From: Allacma fusca
Lineage: Eukaryota; Arthropoda; Collembola; Symphypleona; Sminthuridae
Direction of reading: 5' to 3'
Assembly (NCBI GenBank): GCA_947179485.1
Contig: OX359247.1
Span: 44,303,131-44,367,130, forward strand
DNA: 64,000 nucleotides
Shown: piece after piece, positions 1-14,094 of the stretch
Layout of the letters: every line of letters starts with the position of its first letter
How positions within the stretch are numbered: position 1 is the first letter of the stretch
Program-made: the position numbers and the translations under genes
The notes under the pieces: generated by a model
Seen by the model: the letters and a program-made list of their open reading frames with translations, nothing else
Told to the model about the DNA's origin: nothing
The model's database searches: none

Positions 1-856
1 TGGAAATACTATTTATATTCATATACTGGAAATAATTACAATGGGAAACTCCATGGATAGTTTCTGTGACCGTGAGAGAAATAATAGCATCCGCACGGAG
101 TCTTCAATTTATCATACATTAATTTCCAGTCAAATTAAATTCCCAATGGAGGAACAAAACTCACAAATAATTTTCAAACAATTATTTAATCCTGTGGAAG
201 TTTTTTTTTTTTGTCTATTTGATTGAATAAATTTATTCCTCCAAACTAAAAAAAAAATCAATCAAAACTTTTCAATGGGAGTTTTCTCTAACAAAATTCT
301 TAGCTTGAAAGTCTCCTCCTCAAAAAGTAACCATCATTTCAACGGACTAACTTAAAGCTCAGGCACTTGAAAAGAAAACTTGGGATGGAACACTTTCAGG
401 TGTTGACTCAACTTTCTGCAAAAGACTTGACGCCTCAAACCGACAAGTAGGGTGTGTACTAGGAATGTTATCGAGATATATTCTATCTATGTCTATCTTT
501 ATACATAATTGCTCAAAAATGTATAATAGCAAATGGTCGTTGAAGATGTACTGCTAAAAAAAATCCCTGGATTTCCATGTAAGCACATATCACAACACTG
601 ACTGACAGTTATTATCAGCACTTGAAATTTGAATAGAATTATGTTGACCAAATATAGGAGAGATTGTGAGTAATATAGTGAGCACGACACACGGAGTGAG
701 AGATGAGAGGACAATCAAAAACCTCAAGTCTGACTGGACCTTTAAAATTGGAGAAGCAGAGGGCATGATAGAGATGACGGGCAGAGTTATAAGGTAGAAG
801 GAGATGTTCGGTTGGAAATAAAATAATCAAGAAGATAATTGTGTGAGAGAGGCGTC

Positions 857-877
857 AGAGAGAGAGAGAGAGAGAGA
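857..877. repeat. (GA)n microsatellite
   Basis: Uninterrupted GA dinucleotide run of about 21 bp. Confidence 0.9.
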
Positions 878-1002
878 CGACACTGGAGGATGGAAAGAGT
901 CTCCGTGGCTACTGTATAGAGTACGTCTGTACACAACCAACTTTCAAACTTGACTCTTTTAAACGATAAATAATACACAAGGAGGACAAGATTCTCTGGC
1001 TC

Positions 1003-1026
1003 TCCTACAACTACAACTACAACTGT
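1003..1026. repeat. (CTACAA)n short tandem repeat
   Basis: Hexanucleotide CTACAA is repeated about four times, followed by related ACTAC-rich text to about 1080. Confidence 0.7.
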
Positions 1027-1932
1027 ATGATGCTGCTCTTGGAGTTGTACCTACTACCTCTACAACTACACTCCTACCACTGTGGTCAGGTAAGTACATT
1101 CTATGACATAGAAAATCCCTATACCTACACCGTCCATGTATAAAACACATAAAAGCTTCACCACCAATAAGTCTCAGGAAAACCCCTGTAGCCTTTTGAC
1201 TTTTCCCATCAACCCTACACTGTATAGTAGAAGTCAACCGTCATCTCTCAACTAACCTCTACTCCTCTCTGTAACTCCTTCCCCAGGACTGACTCCACTG
1301 GAAAACTAAATTGTAATCAATCTCCACTTACATCCCCAGTCAAGTCTTTAACCTCACCTCCTTTAGTTTACATAATGACAGGACGACGACGGGAGGAGAC
1401 TACAACTCTAGCACAAAACAAGTTTTAACACAGACACACAAACCCACCGAGATCCCATTCAGAGCACTAGGTGTAGGTAGTACAGTATAAGTAATATCTA
1501 TCTATCTGTATGTCCTTATACAGGGCCAAGGACCAGGTTCCAGAATAATGGAAAAGTACAGTGTAGTACTGAAACCTGGGAGCATTGGATACCAGATAGA
1601 AAATCCACCGAGACGAAATTTCAATTTAACTTCTCATTCTTGGGAAACAACACATAACCGTTGCTCTGCTTCCTCTTAGTCCTACTTTCCTACTGTGCTA
1701 TCCAATATCCCCCCACTAACGCCTGTGTACTCCCAACTTCCCACTAACTAACCCGGCTGATAAAAGAAGATGGAGATAGAGGTACGAGAGAATTTTGGTT
1801 CTTCATCTTATACTTACTATGGATAGCTAGTTGAACTGGCTAAGTATAGGGGATATGCACGTAACAAGGGAGAAAAGAGAAAGGAAGAAACTGCATGCGA
1901 AGCAAAAAGTTCCGGAATTTTTCCTTCTCTTT

Positions 1933-1934
<2 letters not shown>

Positions 1935-1977
<43 letters not shown>
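1935..1977. repeat. (CT)n microsatellite
   Basis: CT run with a single interruption, in a longer pyrimidine-rich stretch. It is followed at 2063-2120 by a purine-rich, GA-repeat stretch, so the two could pair as an imperfect hairpin. Confidence 0.9.
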
Positions 1978-1979
<2 letters not shown>

Positions 1980-2062
1980 TCCTCTCCATGTCTTCCTTCT
2001 TATTCCCTTCCCTTCTGTTCTAAATCGTGCAGAATGGAAGGAAGGAAAGCTAAGGGGAAAGC

Positions 2063-2120
2063 AGAGAGAGAGAGAGGGAAGAGTGAGGGAGTGAGTGAGA
2101 GAAAAAGAGAGAGAGAGAGG
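2063..2120. repeat. Imperfect (GA)n tract
   Basis: Purine-only tract with two GA runs separated by GAGT-like units. Confidence 0.8.
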
Positions 2121-2597
2121 GAAATGAGGGATACACGTCGTTTATCCTCCATCACCACCCATAAAACCCTTCACCAACCTTTTATTTCCTATTGAATAGA
2201 TCATCTAAAAAGAATTGGCGAGAATACCGGAACCTCCAGCACCGGCCTTGTTCCAAATCAAAAGAAATCCAACTCTCCAAAGCTACTTTTTTTTCCCAGT
2301 CCTCTCTCTCTATCTATCTCCCTCCCATTCACTCTCTCCACTCTATCCACCTTCCCTCTCTATAGAAAAGTAAATCAATGTTTATTCTCCCTCTCCTTTC
2401 CCTCCCCCCCATTCATGTCACCTTTTGCATGCTCACACAGAAAAATGTATACGCTCACGGAGAAGTGGCAGGAGGGGAAATTCCTAGGAATTGGGCCAAA
2501 TTTTATATCTAAACACAAGAACGTGCTTTTCCTTGTTTTCCTTCCTGCACAAAAGTCAAACACCGTAGGGACAACATGAGGCAGTGTGAAAGGAGTG

Positions 2598-2619
2598 GGG
2601 AGAGAGAGAGAGAGAGAGA
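2598..2619. repeat. (GA)n microsatellite
   Basis: GA run of about 22 bp. Confidence 0.9.
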
Positions 2620-2921
2620 AATGTAAATAATGAAAGAAAATTTAAAGTAAATAGAAGGTCAAAAGTTGAGAAATAAATTAGGTAAAGTATTTCGTAAGAA
2701 ACTTTTGTAGTAAAGTTTTTTTTTCGCAAGGGGAGCAAGTAATAAGTATCTTCTCTGAAACTGAATTGCGGCTAAATCCACCACAGTGATATGTAGATAG
2801 ATACATATCTGCACATGTAGGATCTGCCTATGGATATATACGTGTCTAATATACTTTTATGAGGGAAGACATGAGGAGGGCAAGCCCTTTGAAATTACAT
2901 TTAAATAATTAGCCAGTCAAG

Positions 2922-2944
2922 GAGAGAGAGAGAGAGAGAGAGAG
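2922..2944. repeat. (GA)n microsatellite
   Basis: GA run of about 23 bp. Confidence 0.9.
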
Positions 2945-3226
2945 CCAAGGGGATTTTTTTAGAGATAGAGAAAACACTCCATGGTACTAAAGCTATTATT
3001 TTTCCAGCTGAGAGTCAAGGTACCAAATGCTGACGGAGAGAATTAACTTGAATGGAGTTTCATCCGAAGAGCTTATTCGAGAGTTGTACTTAAGAGGAAG
3101 AGATGTGTGAGTGGGAGAGATAGGAAGGTGTTCCTTCCATCCTTCACACCAAACTCAACTGTAATGACGTGAATAAAGAGTATTTATGTTCCAGGAGAGA
3201 AAGGATGAGTGTGTGGTAGCACCGGG

Positions 3227-3246
3227 TGAGAGAGAGAGAGAGAGAG
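3227..3246. repeat. (GA)n microsatellite
   Basis: GA run of about 20 bp. Confidence 0.85.
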
Positions 3247-5541
3247 TGAGATAGAAAGAGTATAAGAGCCGAAGATGATAAGTGCATGCCAACCAGGCAT
3301 TCAACATCAGTGCAAATTATGAGTTCTTACTGTTTCCTACTTCATAGGGACATGTGCAAGGGAGATGTAATGAGTCTGACTATGGACAGATGCAGGCTCG
3401 CTTATAATAAATACATGTTTGCAAACATATAGAAATATAGAGCTTTTTATCCGAAATTAAGGACTCCATAGAAAAGCAAAAGAATTAACGCCTTCAGACC
3501 ATGTGACTCCATCCTTATGAAAAGGTACAAATACTGGAATCGCCTGGTGGCCGCTATTCAAGAAAAGCACATGTTAACAACTTCCAGTTAGGAAAAACAT
3601 TCCGTCACTATATGTATGTACATATAGATATGAGGAGGAGCTCTGTGGATCCTATAATCTCCAACTGAATAGAAATAGTCACACAGTGAATTATGTAGTT
3701 CTGGGGTTCCAGGCCTGGGCCTTACCCAGAGAATTAATTTAAATTCCTCAACTTTCCATGTGGAATGTTCACATCAACTTTGGATACAGAATTTTTAAAC
3801 TCCTGGAAAATTTTCCCTTTTATATGCTGAATAATAATTCCCTTTGATCCTACATTGTAAGTCTCACGAGCGACTCAAACATGATTTAATATTTCCATCT
3901 ACTTAACCTGGATTTAGAAATTAACAATACTTATATATTGAATAGGGAAAGGAACCCAGGATGGAACATGTACATATATATGAGGGGATAAAATCCACGT
4001 AAAATTACAGTTACCATAATACTCAAATTATGTTCGTGTCTTCCAGTCAGCCTCCCCTCACACAGACAGATACATATTAAAATTATAGCCCAACTTCAAA
4101 GCTCTCACTAGTTTAAAAACTCTATAAAATGTTTTTTTTCTAATTATTACACATGAAATTCCAATCTCGAAAATCTAATCCAGTGACTGACAAGTCCAGA
4201 GACGTTATCCATTTCTTAATAACTCAGCGAACTACTGAATCACGTAAGCTGTCAATCCAAGAAAAAAACTGCCCATCTCTGTCCGTAAGGAAAAAAATAC
4301 TCTTGCAAACCCTACCTCATATTTCATCATGAGCGTTTACATGCGTAGATACATTTTCCCCATATAGATAGATATACATATATGTGCCTACCCAAAGAAC
4401 TACAACCTGGGCATGGTCACCACCGAGAAGCTCACACAGAGATTAAAAACCTGTATATATGTGCTTGTTCGGTACGGAGAGCCAAAATTGAAAACCTGGC
4501 AAATACATACAGATAGATGTAGATATCTATAGATACCTGCATGATATTACATTATCTGGATATATGAATGTAAGAGCAACAACGGGGGGAAGAATTTACG
4601 ACTGCCAAGAGAATATTCTCTGCATGATCCATAAAAGGAAATTCTAGCCAACGACCAAACAACTCCTCCTGAAAAAACAAGTGAGAATGATGACGTCTCA
4701 GGTGACTACACACACTATGTACATACATATTTGTACATAGGCTCTGAAGGTACACACAGTTATAAAATATCCACCTAAAGTTATAATGTATCTGTTTTAA
4801 TGTGTCCTTCCCCTGAAAGAAAAAAAATTGCGAAGCAATTCCCTACAAAAACCTATGTATTCTATGTCCCCACACATGTATAATGACAGGTGCACAGAGA
4901 CTTGGGTTTTATCCTCATAAAAACCAATTACTACCTGGAAGGGGCGTGTGTAGTCAAAATCCGTGTCACAACAGCTCACTCTCCTGTTGAAACTTTATTC
5001 ATAAAATAAACTCCTACCTACATATAGATATCTACGTACTTACATTGATACAGTAACTTGATAAATACTTATTGTTAGAAACTCATAACCTGCCCAACCC
5101 TCCCATATGCACCAGAGCGGAGCATATTAATTTCCAAAGGACAAATTCTATAAGAGATGTTCCTTAAATAGTAAGGCTTGTACTCACTACCTGCCATAGA
5201 AGAAAATATTTTTTTCCCTACCCCTGGCACAATCCATTGTTATGCTTATCTTCCACGTCCCGCTAATGATTTCTTATTCACTCCGTCCGATCCCTCCTTA
5301 TGATAACTGAGAGTTCGAGGGAAATTATTCAGAATTTATGACACACCACACTCCGCGGGTTCACAGAATAACACCAATGCAGAAGGGAATCAATGCAGAG
5401 AGAAGGAATGGCCCACTAGTACAGTCTGGGAGGGACTGTCTGAATAAAATAACTTAAACATGCTTTTGCAAAATCCAACAAACCCAAGTGGTACCAGGAG
5501 CACCAGAAAATTTATATTTGTCTGTCTCTGTCTTCAACTTT

Positions 5542-5543
<2 letters not shown>

Positions 5544-5596
<53 letters not shown>
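5544..5596. repeat. Compound (CT)n(AC)n microsatellite
   Basis: A CT run of about 37 bp passes directly into an AC run of about 16 bp. Confidence 0.95.
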
Positions 5597-5865
5597 CATA
5601 ACTACTGCCACTACTACGTAAGCTTGGGAAATCCGCTCAGGTTACGAGCTTCCATTCCTTCAACCACCAGGACTTGTAATTCAGATTGAAGGGAAGAGAA
5701 AAGACTGAAGTGAGTGAGTGAGTGTGTAAGCGAGTGAGTGAAAAGAGAAGCTCCGTCCAAGTAAGTAGTAGGAGAGGAAGAGATAGGTACACACCCTGTG
5801 CAATATCATTTCTTTCCTATACACTGTATTATATGGATATTTCTCTGTAGGGGTATCTATACATG

Positions 5866-5868
<3 letters not shown>

Positions 5869-5915
<47 letters not shown>
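5869..5915. repeat. (GA)n microsatellite
   Basis: One of the longest perfect dinucleotide runs in the window, about 46 bp of GA. Confidence 0.95.
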
Positions 5916-5919
<4 letters not shown>

Positions 5920-8900
5920 TATTAGAAAACTGTCGGGAAATCTGTCGACAACTTCCACATGTATTAGCCTATCAACATGATGGAAAACCATATGAAAGCC
6001 TTCCCTTAATACGCTCTTTTCTTTTTCTCTCTCTCTCGCCCTTTCCCTGTACTTATTTTCGCAATATGTGCCCATTGGCATGTATCGAGCTACATGTTTC
6101 CTCATCCAAAACTAGATTTTTTCTTCATTCCCATACAAACTAATGTAGAAATGGACGCGTACCTCAGCCCTAGCTTTTATCTACGGGAGTAGATAAAAAA
6201 TCTCTCTCTGTAACATTCGTGTCTTGTTCCTATTAGAAAATTAAAAATTCACTGGGGATACATCTATAGAGTTTGAAGTATCTGCATCTACTATTAGGAC
6301 CACCAGTAGGTACTAACAAATGTAACATTTGCAATTGTAAGTTAAGCACATGTAGGAAGGCCTCATGTGTGGGTCTTATCAACATGCTGTGTTGCACTGT
6401 ATCGGGATCCTGAGAGTGTTTCTGAGTAAAGCCTGGCATATGACTTGCTAGCAGGAAATTCCTTATACTTGTAGATATGTACATACATGTCCTCCATGGA
6501 CATAACTGTAATTTCGCTCGTTTACATTTGCATACAACCATATGCACAAGTACACTCGACCGTGGGAACCTTCTGTGTCATGTATTTGTACTGTAGTAAA
6601 AGCAGTGCCTACGAACAATGAATAAAAGCCGGGGCTCTTAAGGAAAACAGTCAAATTCCACTTCCCTCTGACGTTACACAATTACCGAGTCTTTTGAAAT
6701 CATTTGGACATATACTGTACTGCACACTTACACAAATCCAATGCGGAGTCAGAGATGTGGAATCTAACTTTGAAAACGTGAGGCAGGACTATTTTCCCCA
6801 TTTCCATCAAAAACTTGCTGCACAAGTTGTTTCTCTCAGTATAGGTAGATATAGGTAAACCTATAGGATGGAATATTGCTCAACGGAATTGTAGGAGAAA
6901 AACAAGAAGAACATTTCAAGAAATAACAAAACTCTTCCCTCTTTTTACTCCATTTGAGGGAAGTAAAATAGCCAGACAGGAGCAATTCCCCGACAGTGCC
7001 TTCACTCTGCATTATTATTTATTACCGTTCTATACATAATTAGATACCTTCTTACAGTATGTATATGCAATGTATTTCTTATATCCGAATATGAGTCCAG
7101 GAATCAGACCCAGACCAAAAAAAAATTGCTCAATTCGACTTCATATAGTTATGTAATTGAATACATCCCGACAACAGAGAATATTTCAAAATCAAAAGTA
7201 AATATGTAGAATTCAAAATTACGTTGACGCTTGTGTTTCTCTTCTTGAAGGCAGAAACTGACTGAGGAATGAGTCAGGAGGACGGGATTCAAATATAGAA
7301 TTAGGCTGGTACTTGTCTTGAAAATAAAGGAAACTATTTGCAAACTCCATTAGGTCCTACTACTCTCATGATTTGCTCGTTTACAAAAAAGAACTTCCAT
7401 ATGCCCTAAAAATACCCACACATATAGAGGGATCCTCATTCCCGTATGTACGTACGTATGTACATACACAGTACTGGAGTAAGTATGAAAGATGGAGCTC
7501 CTATTCTAAAATGCATTGAACCATAATGGAAGCCGACGATGGGTGAAATTAAAACTAGCTATTCCCATCCCACGTTTTACCATATAACTACTCTCAAGCT
7601 ACCACTACGGAGGCTCCTAAAATTGGGAGACCTCAAACAAGAGTAATAATAAGTACATAAAAGTAATAAGCTTCACAGCTCTCTCTCTCTCTCCAAATCC
7701 CCCTGACAAGGATATTATTGCAAAGACACCAACACCATTATTGTCAACGTCATGTGTATGTTCCTGCAGATGTCGTTAGAACCATTACATTGGTTCCTTG
7801 AGATGGGATTCTCCAGTGCAGAAGCCACAATGGAATTAGATTCTACATGTACCACTTCCAAATCCGCCAATGACAGGCAACATGGACGAACACAAGACCT
7901 CAATCCACAAATCACAACCCCTCAAGCAAGCAAATCTCTCACAACTGTCCCAGTATAAAAAAAATAATTTTGACGGTTGAAGAAGACAAATTCCGATGCT
8001 CCAGAACAATAAGTCAGGTACCTTATAACTACCCTCCTTTCAAAACATTTCCAACGATATATTTCCAAAATCACACTTAATATAGGAACAAAAGTCCGAA
8101 GTTCCTCCCCTGCTGAAGCCTAGGAACACAGTAGGGAATTAAAGTTCAGAACTGGAACAAATAAAAATATTGTATATGCTTTGAAACAAGAACATTAATA
8201 CTTTCAGAGTATACATACATTTGAAATATAACACAGTAAATACATAAAAATATCTTCGCCAAAGTATTGCATAGAAATAGATACATAGGTAAATATGTAC
8301 ATACATGTCTACGTATGTCATCCCCTGACATTCCTATTCTTAAAAGTAAGTACCAAAATCTGTGTATAATATAAGCTAAAATATTGATGGCTGTATGGAA
8401 ATGTCTGCCTTTTCCATAAGATATACATAAATTCTTAATATATTTATGTCTTTCATTAAGACCACCAACGCCTGCTACTATGGTTGTTTAGATTGCAGAA
8501 AGAGAAAAAACACCTTGAAAATTTGTTTCACTCACACATCATATACATTGCATGGAGCTAGCAAATCTCCCGAGTCCTAATCCCCGTAAGGCGTCTTCGC
8601 AGATGAAAAACTAAAAAAAAAATCCGCAAACTTGCCAAAACAAATAGTCTCGTTTGGTAAAAAAAAAAGAAGAACCTTTTGCTCCTTTCTTTTAGATACA
8701 CAAACCATTGATCATATCAGGGGAGAGGAGATGAATCGGATCAAACACTTTCCTTCTAGCATTCTACGTATATCTACCATCAACTGTATCGGAGAATTTG
8801 TTATGCCTGAACACCCTACAGCTGACGCACATGTGTTCTGAATGAAGTCATGAACATGTTCCGGGAGTGTTTTATACATCTACATAATTATATCTACACA

Positions 8901-10102
8901 GCACATCTGTGGGTAATTATATCCATTAGAACCTCCTAGATACACATCTACCCTCCCTCCAAAGTTATCTTATTGCTACCCGCCTAGTTAATCCCAGACG
9001 TCCAACTTACATCACTTGTCACGTTCCTAAAAGCTATGCCTGCTCCTTCGAAATAGTGGGAACTTTCCCTCTATACAGGATACTATACACTCGGATATTA
9101 TATTTATTAACCTGGCTCTAACTTCTGAACCATGCAAGCATGTCCCCACACATTTTACTCTCCTAGACAGAGAACCATACGTAAGTATATAGATTGATAT
9201 GTATGTATTTACTCTATATGTATATCCTACAAATCTCCTATCTATTTGTGGATAGTTCCTAGGTAAAGTCCCAACTGTACAGTTTACGAAAGTAGCAAAA
9301 ATAATTGAATTGCACGGAATCCCCTCGAATTCACACGTGCTGTAGTCGGAACAGCATACACTACTTCACAAGGAATCACGCAACAAGGATTAAATCCCCA
9401 GTAGGAAAAATAAACCCTGTAATTACCTCCCAGGGAAAAAAAATCAACTTCAATCCAGTAGTCCCGCACTTAAAACATTACCAGCACAAAACCTCACGGA
9501 ATAATAATAACAGATTGTATAGGTATCTACATAATTATACATATATGTGAGAATTAACAATTGTATTTATTTTTCTTCTCGAGATCAGATCACAGTAAAA
9601 ATTTCTATTAGATATCTACTATTTCTCCTGAAATATTCTGAAGGACTACACAGACAGAGATAGTGTATACTGTAAATCCATGCCCTATGATATTATCCGT
9701 GAGTTCGTACAGATAGGATATAAGTATCTCTCTCACATTTCATTCAGAAATGTCACCTCATTAAACTTTTCCACCTGGACTTGGCAACTTGGGTAATTAC
9801 GTCAAACTTTTCCCCCTTTAATTCCATCAAAAGAATCCGTCCAACCCTATATAATTTATCAATGCAATCTAGGCTCACACTTCCTTCCCGACAAACTTCC
9901 CCGACAAAAGTATGAATGGAAGCAGCTGACTGCGTATATCATCATTTTGGAAGTACCTTGGAATGAGGGACTGGAGTGCAAAAATCCGTGACAAACAGAA
10001 CTACTGTTATACCTCCAGGGTTATTGTTTATGCCACACTTGAGCTCTGATGTCCCGAGTCTCCTCTTGGAATAGTACGTACTAATAATCTCTGACTGACA
10101 AT

Positions 10103-10125
10103 GAGTGAGTGAGTGAGTGAGTGAG
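10103..10125. repeat. (GAGT)n tetranucleotide repeat
   Basis: About five to six GAGT units, followed by GA-rich text to 10150. Confidence 0.85.
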
Positions 10126-10531
10126 GGAGACAGAGAGACAGGGAGAGAGTCACATTATACCTTACATATGTATGTTCCTCCTTACAAGAGGACAACCTTT
10201 AAAAAGTAGAGATAAAAACACTTTGACTGTTTCCCACAAAGGACACCACCGTCGCCGTCAACTCAAGACAAAAAAAAAATAGGAATAGTTACGATGCTCT
10301 TTCACACGCCTTTTAAGCGACAACGGTCCTTACGGTCGTAATAAGGTTAGCAACTGGCAGCAGGACCAAAATGCCATCACTATTTGCCTAACGGAGTCAG
10401 AGTAACTGAACAACTTAGACAACTTGGAGCAACTCCCGGAGTCAAACTAATTTCTAGGGAGTAGACCCCGTCCTTACAGCCCAACGACGACGTTTCCCTT
10501 GCACTCACAAAATTGAAAGAGAGAGTCAGTG

Positions 10532-10534
<3 letters not shown>

Positions 10535-10564
<30 letters not shown>
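10535..10564. repeat. (GA)n microsatellite
   Basis: GA run of about 30 bp. Confidence 0.9.
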
Positions 10565-10568
<4 letters not shown>

Positions 10569-10829
10569 GACAGAAAATGTGCCTACTTTTCCATCCGCTT
10601 TATATCACCCATACATAAATATGTATGTCAAGATCCATACTTCGAACGAGCCTATACATATGCACACGTCCATTTTTCATAACGATCCCCTCCACTATAT
10701 CTCTATTTGGCCATCCCAGATATCACACATCTCCGCATTACAGTCCCATCCTTCAAGTATAGCTTTTTCCTCCTTATGAAAATGCCAGTCTATAGAAAAG
10801 GATTCCTTGCATTACTCCATGGAGCTCCT

Positions 10830-10831
<2 letters not shown>

Positions 10832-10869
<38 letters not shown>
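10832..10869. repeat. (GA)n microsatellite
   Basis: Perfect GA run of about 38 bp. Confidence 0.95.
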
Positions 10870-10872
<3 letters not shown>

Positions 10873-11687
10873 TGCATATATTATGTGCTCCTTTAAACCT
10901 CCAATTTCCCATATATACAAAAGAACGGTAAGGCAAGCCCTAACTTACATTTACTTCCATAATTTTAAATGGGGTCTGACATCACAGAGAATATATACCT
11001 ACAAATATAATATTTAAGTGCCTCTACTAGTATTTCATCCTTAGATTCGGTCGAGGGTAGGTACAGATATGGATGCTACTAGATATGGATATAAACTGAG
11101 TTACGTGCGTATAGAAGCGTATACACACTCGTATGTATGTACATAACCATCATAATACATATAGATATACCCTATGTCAAATACGTAACCCACACTGGGC
11201 TCCTCCGGAACATCATTTACTGTTAGTATCTTCTGTATATATTATCTCCATTTAGGATCAGTACTATGTCACCCGAGCAGACTTCCCCATAAACAGAAGG
11301 TAGATACAGAGTCAGTGGAAAAAAGGGAGGGAAGGAACCCAGAAAAAGTTATAAAGCTCCTACAGAGTAGATACCTACGAACCTCCGTAGAATACTTTCG
11401 CAGGAAGTTGATTTAACAAGGATACATTTGCGGGGATGACAAAGTCTTTGACATATCCTAATTACGGAGCTACACAAAATTTCTAATATATGTAGATAAC
11501 CGTGTGTTCCTATATGGGGCTAATGTGGGATGGAGTATGCAGAGGATCCGTTTGAAACTATGACTGAATTCTGGACGATAAGGTCCCTCGGAAAAGCCCG
11601 GATGAGCGTCAACACAGTATGTGAACCCGGGTAGGAGCAATATGGAGCATATACTGGAAAAAGTCTCACAATATTTAAAGGTCCTCT

Positions 11688-11705
11688 GGAGAGAGAGAGA
11701 GACAC

Positions 11706-11736
<31 letters not shown>

Positions 11737-11737
11737 C
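11688..11737. repeat. Interrupted (GA)n microsatellite
   Basis: GA units broken by ACAC and AAAG interruptions, about 50 bp in all. Confidence 0.85.
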
Positions 11738-14059
11738 ACTCGCAAGCCCAAACACAGACGGAAGTAAAGAGAAGACAAAAATGGAAGTCAGGGGGAAAGA
11801 CCTACAAATGAAATTGACTCTTTCCCCATTCCTTGACAATAATCTTCACGAGTTTATCTCCCAGGATTCATGCACAGATCTGTAGATATATAAAGATAAA
11901 GATACATATCTAAAACTATAAGTAATTTGAATACCTCCACCAGTACGGAAATGCATTCAATTCCCTCCAGGAATACGAAACTTATGTGTGTGGAGTTTCT
12001 GGGAAAGAGAAAGAAACAAACTGTCTAACCCTTTCTCAAAATCTCACTTCTATATGACATGTGTAGATACATACAAAAATAATAAAATCAATACCCTTCA
12101 AAAAATTCTAGACTTCAAAAATTATTAGAGGTGTGACTATTCCAAGGGGAAAATTTCACGGGAAAAATTGGAACACGTCAATAGTACACGGCACTTGTAA
12201 GGGCCAAGACCGTCAAAAAGAAGGGGAAAATTTCACTTTAATATTCAAGGCTTTAAAAACCATAACAATCCCGCTGGATCTGAAGAACTCCTTGTGATAA
12301 AGGCAGGAAGCAGATGAAAACTGGCAGAAAATCCCTGATTACGGCAAGCTACCCCACTCCTATATACCTACTGTAGGTAGAAGTGTGTATGAGCCCCTCC
12401 AAAACTTATATACAGGGGGCAATAATAGTCATAACAATAATCTTAGACGTGAAGACGCCGAATACTAGGGAACTGGAACGACAAGGAAGAGCGCTCCACA
12501 CATACTCTAAAACTTATTTGTATGCACAGACACTACGCAGTTCTAATGCAATTTATGGCTTGTGCAATATCATCATCTGAAGAAAATCCAAGACATTTTG
12601 TAGTACAAGAGGAACCGTCAATTTTAAGTAACCAAATATCAAGTATAAGCTTTCGAAGTAACCAAGCCAGGAGGGAGATAAAGGGAGGGAAGAAAAGGAA
12701 TAAGTCTAGCGGCAGTCGAGCTACACACAAGAAAGGAAGACATTATCCAAACTTTTATCCTACTCAAGCTCAAACTTTCTTCCGACTCAAACACGTTAAC
12801 TTGGTTATAATACATTATGAATTCCCACCTCTGGTTTTCCCCTCTCTAGTGTAGTCTCTATCTAACTGTACAGGCTTTACGCAATCCATGTATCCTCACG
12901 TCAGGGGATAGTATACAGTCCCTCCTCTATAGAGCTTACCCCTCACTCTGTGTAGGAGAGAGAAATCCGAGCTTATGCAGATACTCTTTCAGCCTTTTAT
13001 CTCCATAGGACTGGTATTCATGGCCTTATATCTCCCTAACGATTTCCCCCATTTCAAAGAGCCCGAGTAGAGCAGCATTCCACCGATTATAGCTTTCCTT
13101 ACAAATAATAGTCTTGTGACTTCAGGAGGGAAGGTAAGTATAGTCACATTAGTAAGAACCTCTACCTACAAATATTATAGATAGATAGATATGAGTGTGA
13201 GGAGTAATTACTCTTCAATATACTTAACTCCTCCTGCGACTCACAATCAGTAGTATCTATCTATATAGATAAAGGTAGTGGTAGGAAAAAGGTAATTCCA
13301 TTCCTTTGGTCCCAGCTGTAAAGGAGGTTACAGGTTTCATTCTCCTATATCTATAGATATATCTATATGTAAATGCTAAATTTGAGGCTTAATCCGCCCT
13401 CCGATCTTAAGCACCCCGAAGTACATATAATTACATACATACATAGCTAAAACCATAAACTTGAGCGGGCGGAATTCATTATTTTAATTACAGCTCTTCT
13501 ACTGTACCTTGTAGAAATCCATGATAAAAAATATTTTTGTAGGCTTAACTCTTGAGCAGTTATGTACTTACGTAATTATGAAATTACTGGATATATTTCT
13601 TAAACTTATAGGATTTTAGGCTAAATCAAAACTAAAACTGGGAGCCTCTTCCTGAGAAGGTTAAAATTCCATACTACATATCTACAACTGTGTATGTATC
13701 TATATGTAATTATGTAATTAATTATGTTTAAGTAGAATAACATTACGGTTCACTGGGGAAAAAATACAATCAGCTGCTAATAAGTCCTTGCCGCTCAGTC
13801 CCTTTGAAAAATGGTGTCCAACTAGAAGATTCTCAGTGAGAAAGGAACAACATTCGGAGAAGTAAATCAAGTTAGTAGAAACTTTCCAAAAGCAAGAGCT
13901 CCTTTCATGTTCAAGACAGAAGAGAAAGAGAGAGCAAAGGAGGGGAAATAGTGATGAAGACTACTAGTGTGTAGACCTTTCGCCATCCATGAGCACACAT
14001 GTAGAGTTCGTCAAGATAAAAAGAATTTGGACCTGAAGAAGAGAGAGTGTGTAAAGACT

Positions 14060-14087
<28 letters not shown>
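14060..14087. repeat. (GA)n microsatellite
   Basis: GA run of about 28 bp within a purine-rich region (about 13910-14180). Confidence 0.9.

Positions 14088-14094
<7 letters not shown>

Noticed and set aside
6233-6547. 104-codon minus-strand frame
   Set aside because: No start context, splice signals or family likeness. The length is within chance for this composition.
12522-12854. 110-codon plus-strand frame
   Set aside because: Composition is somewhat protein-like in the middle, but there is no recognisable domain and the context is AT-rich non-coding sequence.
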